Positions 63,439 through 64,000 of a stretch of DNA of 64,000 bases are shown here, one piece after another. Position numbers and translations under genes: made by a program. This DNA is from Buxus sempervirens (taxonomy: Eukaryota; Streptophyta; Magnoliopsida; Buxales; Buxaceae). Each line of letters starts with the position of its first letter. Within the stretch, counting starts at the first letter, position 1. The notes beneath the pieces are model-generated. The model made no database searches, had not been told where the DNA came from, and saw only the letters and a program-made list of their open reading frames with translations. The stretch lies in contig OX387187.1 of assembly GCA_947561395.2 (NCBI GenBank), positions 43,755,253 through 43,819,252 of the forward strand, given 5' to 3'.

Positions 63439-63624
63439 AAGCGTTTCTCACGACGCAAAATCCGATCTCAGCGTACATGAAAAAAAAACCACGGTTATCA
63501 TCTTTTTTTTTCTTGAGAAATGATGGGCCCCACAATTTCTCGGTATCCAAACGCAACCGATAAGCAAGAAAAGCCTATTTTCTTTTCTTTTCTCGCATTC
63601 TCTCGGTATGCAAACAAGGCCTTA

Positions 63625-64000
63625 AAGAATTTCAAGGGAAATTATCTGGTAGTACTAATTGGGTTTGAGTATGACCATGTGTACTACTGCTAGTATCATA
63701 TTCACAAAAAAGTATTTCTAATAGGGTTCTTATTTTACGTATATCTATTTGAAAAAAAGAATTTATATTCTCATTTATTCCATCTATTAAGTCTTTCATT
63801 CTTAATTTAATCCTAGGGTCCATTGTAGTAGTTAAACAATATAAATTAGGCATATTTTGCCAATATTTTAAAATTTTAGCTTCCATTGCAGGGCAAATAT
63901 CCTTAGCAATGAAAATTTTTTTATATTGTTGAAAATAAATACTTATTTGATATAAACAAGTTAAAATACTCGGAGATATTGGGTAAAAACCGCTGATAAA
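63625..64000 (-). pseudogene. hAT transposase fragment, 5' part of the split gene (continues past the window)
   Basis: The minus strand is open from the right edge to a TGA at 63632-63634. It reads ISGFYPISPSILTCLYQISI, then IAKDICPAMEAKILKYWQNM, LYCLTTTMDPRIKLRM and LEILFCEYDTSSS. This is the MxxKFxKYW...LDPRxK region of plant hAT (RICESLEEPER-type) transposases, in the DUF4413-like segment before the dimerisation domain. The coding frame resumes at 58778 on the other side of the inserted element. Confidence 0.72.

Larger units (their letters stand above)
58779..63621. mobile_element. 4.8-kb PIF/Harbinger-type composite element with captured GB1 exon
   Basis: The left end GGCTCCGTTTGGATACCGAG and the right end on the minus strand (GGCCTTGTTTGCATACCGAG) are inverted repeats, with 23 of the first 27 bases matching. 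TTA flanks both ends (58776-58778, 63622-63624). The insertion interrupts a hAT transposase frame. Inside are a truncated Harbinger transposase (59290-59910, minus), a stranded ARF-like GTPase exon (61377-61517, minus) and about 2 kb of A-rich DNA. Near the right end a second internal TIR-like copy (63538-63562) suggests a nested or duplicated terminus. A fully intact autonomous element is excluded because the transposase lacks its C-terminal half. Confidence 0.7.

Overview
The window is nuclear DNA from a flowering plant. Genes are split by AT-rich GT-AG introns, and the recognisable families are land-plant types: a WRKY group IId factor, a PLATZ factor, a DUF863 protein, a BAG7-type chaperone regulator, trehalose-6-phosphate phosphatase, an S-oxygenating FMO and a DOG1/INP1-like protein. 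Wide AT-rich intergenic stretches hold MITEs, SINEs, LINE tails and DNA transposons. The species cannot be named from sequence alone. All gene models were spliced by eye. Each model listed as complete keeps one reading frame through every junction.

Layout. (1) 832-3435 (-): first three coding exons of adenine phosphoribosyltransferase, running off the left edge. (2) 5283-8287 (-): WRKY group IId factor, 3 exons. (3) 9701-14900 (-): DUF863 protein, 4 coding exons plus a 5' UTR exon. (4) 15300-20700: repeat-rich spacer with a TTA-flanked element carrying a 20-bp minisatellite, and a LINE tail. (5) 20719-26031 (+): FMO, 7 exons. (6) 26621-26691 (-): tRNA-Gly(GCC). (7) 28474-30424 (+): BAG7-like, 3 exons. 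(8) 30425-39800: repeats, including a TAA-flanked element carrying a plastid thioredoxin f fragment. (9) 39868-40915 (+): PLATZ, 4 exons. (10) 43358-44265 (+): DOG1-domain protein with a probable 16-nt first exon. (11) 44300-52000: repeats and LINE debris. (12) 52000-56769 (+): trehalose-6-phosphate phosphatase, 10 introns. (13) 58660-64000: a 4.8-kb PIF/Harbinger-type element inserted in a decayed hAT transposase gene; inside it are a truncated Harbinger transposase and a stranded exon of the ARF-like GTPase GB1/ARFRP1.

The host genes are independent single-copy-style loci with no sign of a metabolic cluster. The most notable feature is the mobile DNA: two elements with PIF/Harbinger-like ends and 3-bp TTA/TAA target duplications each carry a fragment of an unrelated host gene (thioredoxin f; GB1 GTPase). 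This is the hallmark of Pack-type gene capture. A third element of the same end type carries a minisatellite and is itself nested in a MITE.
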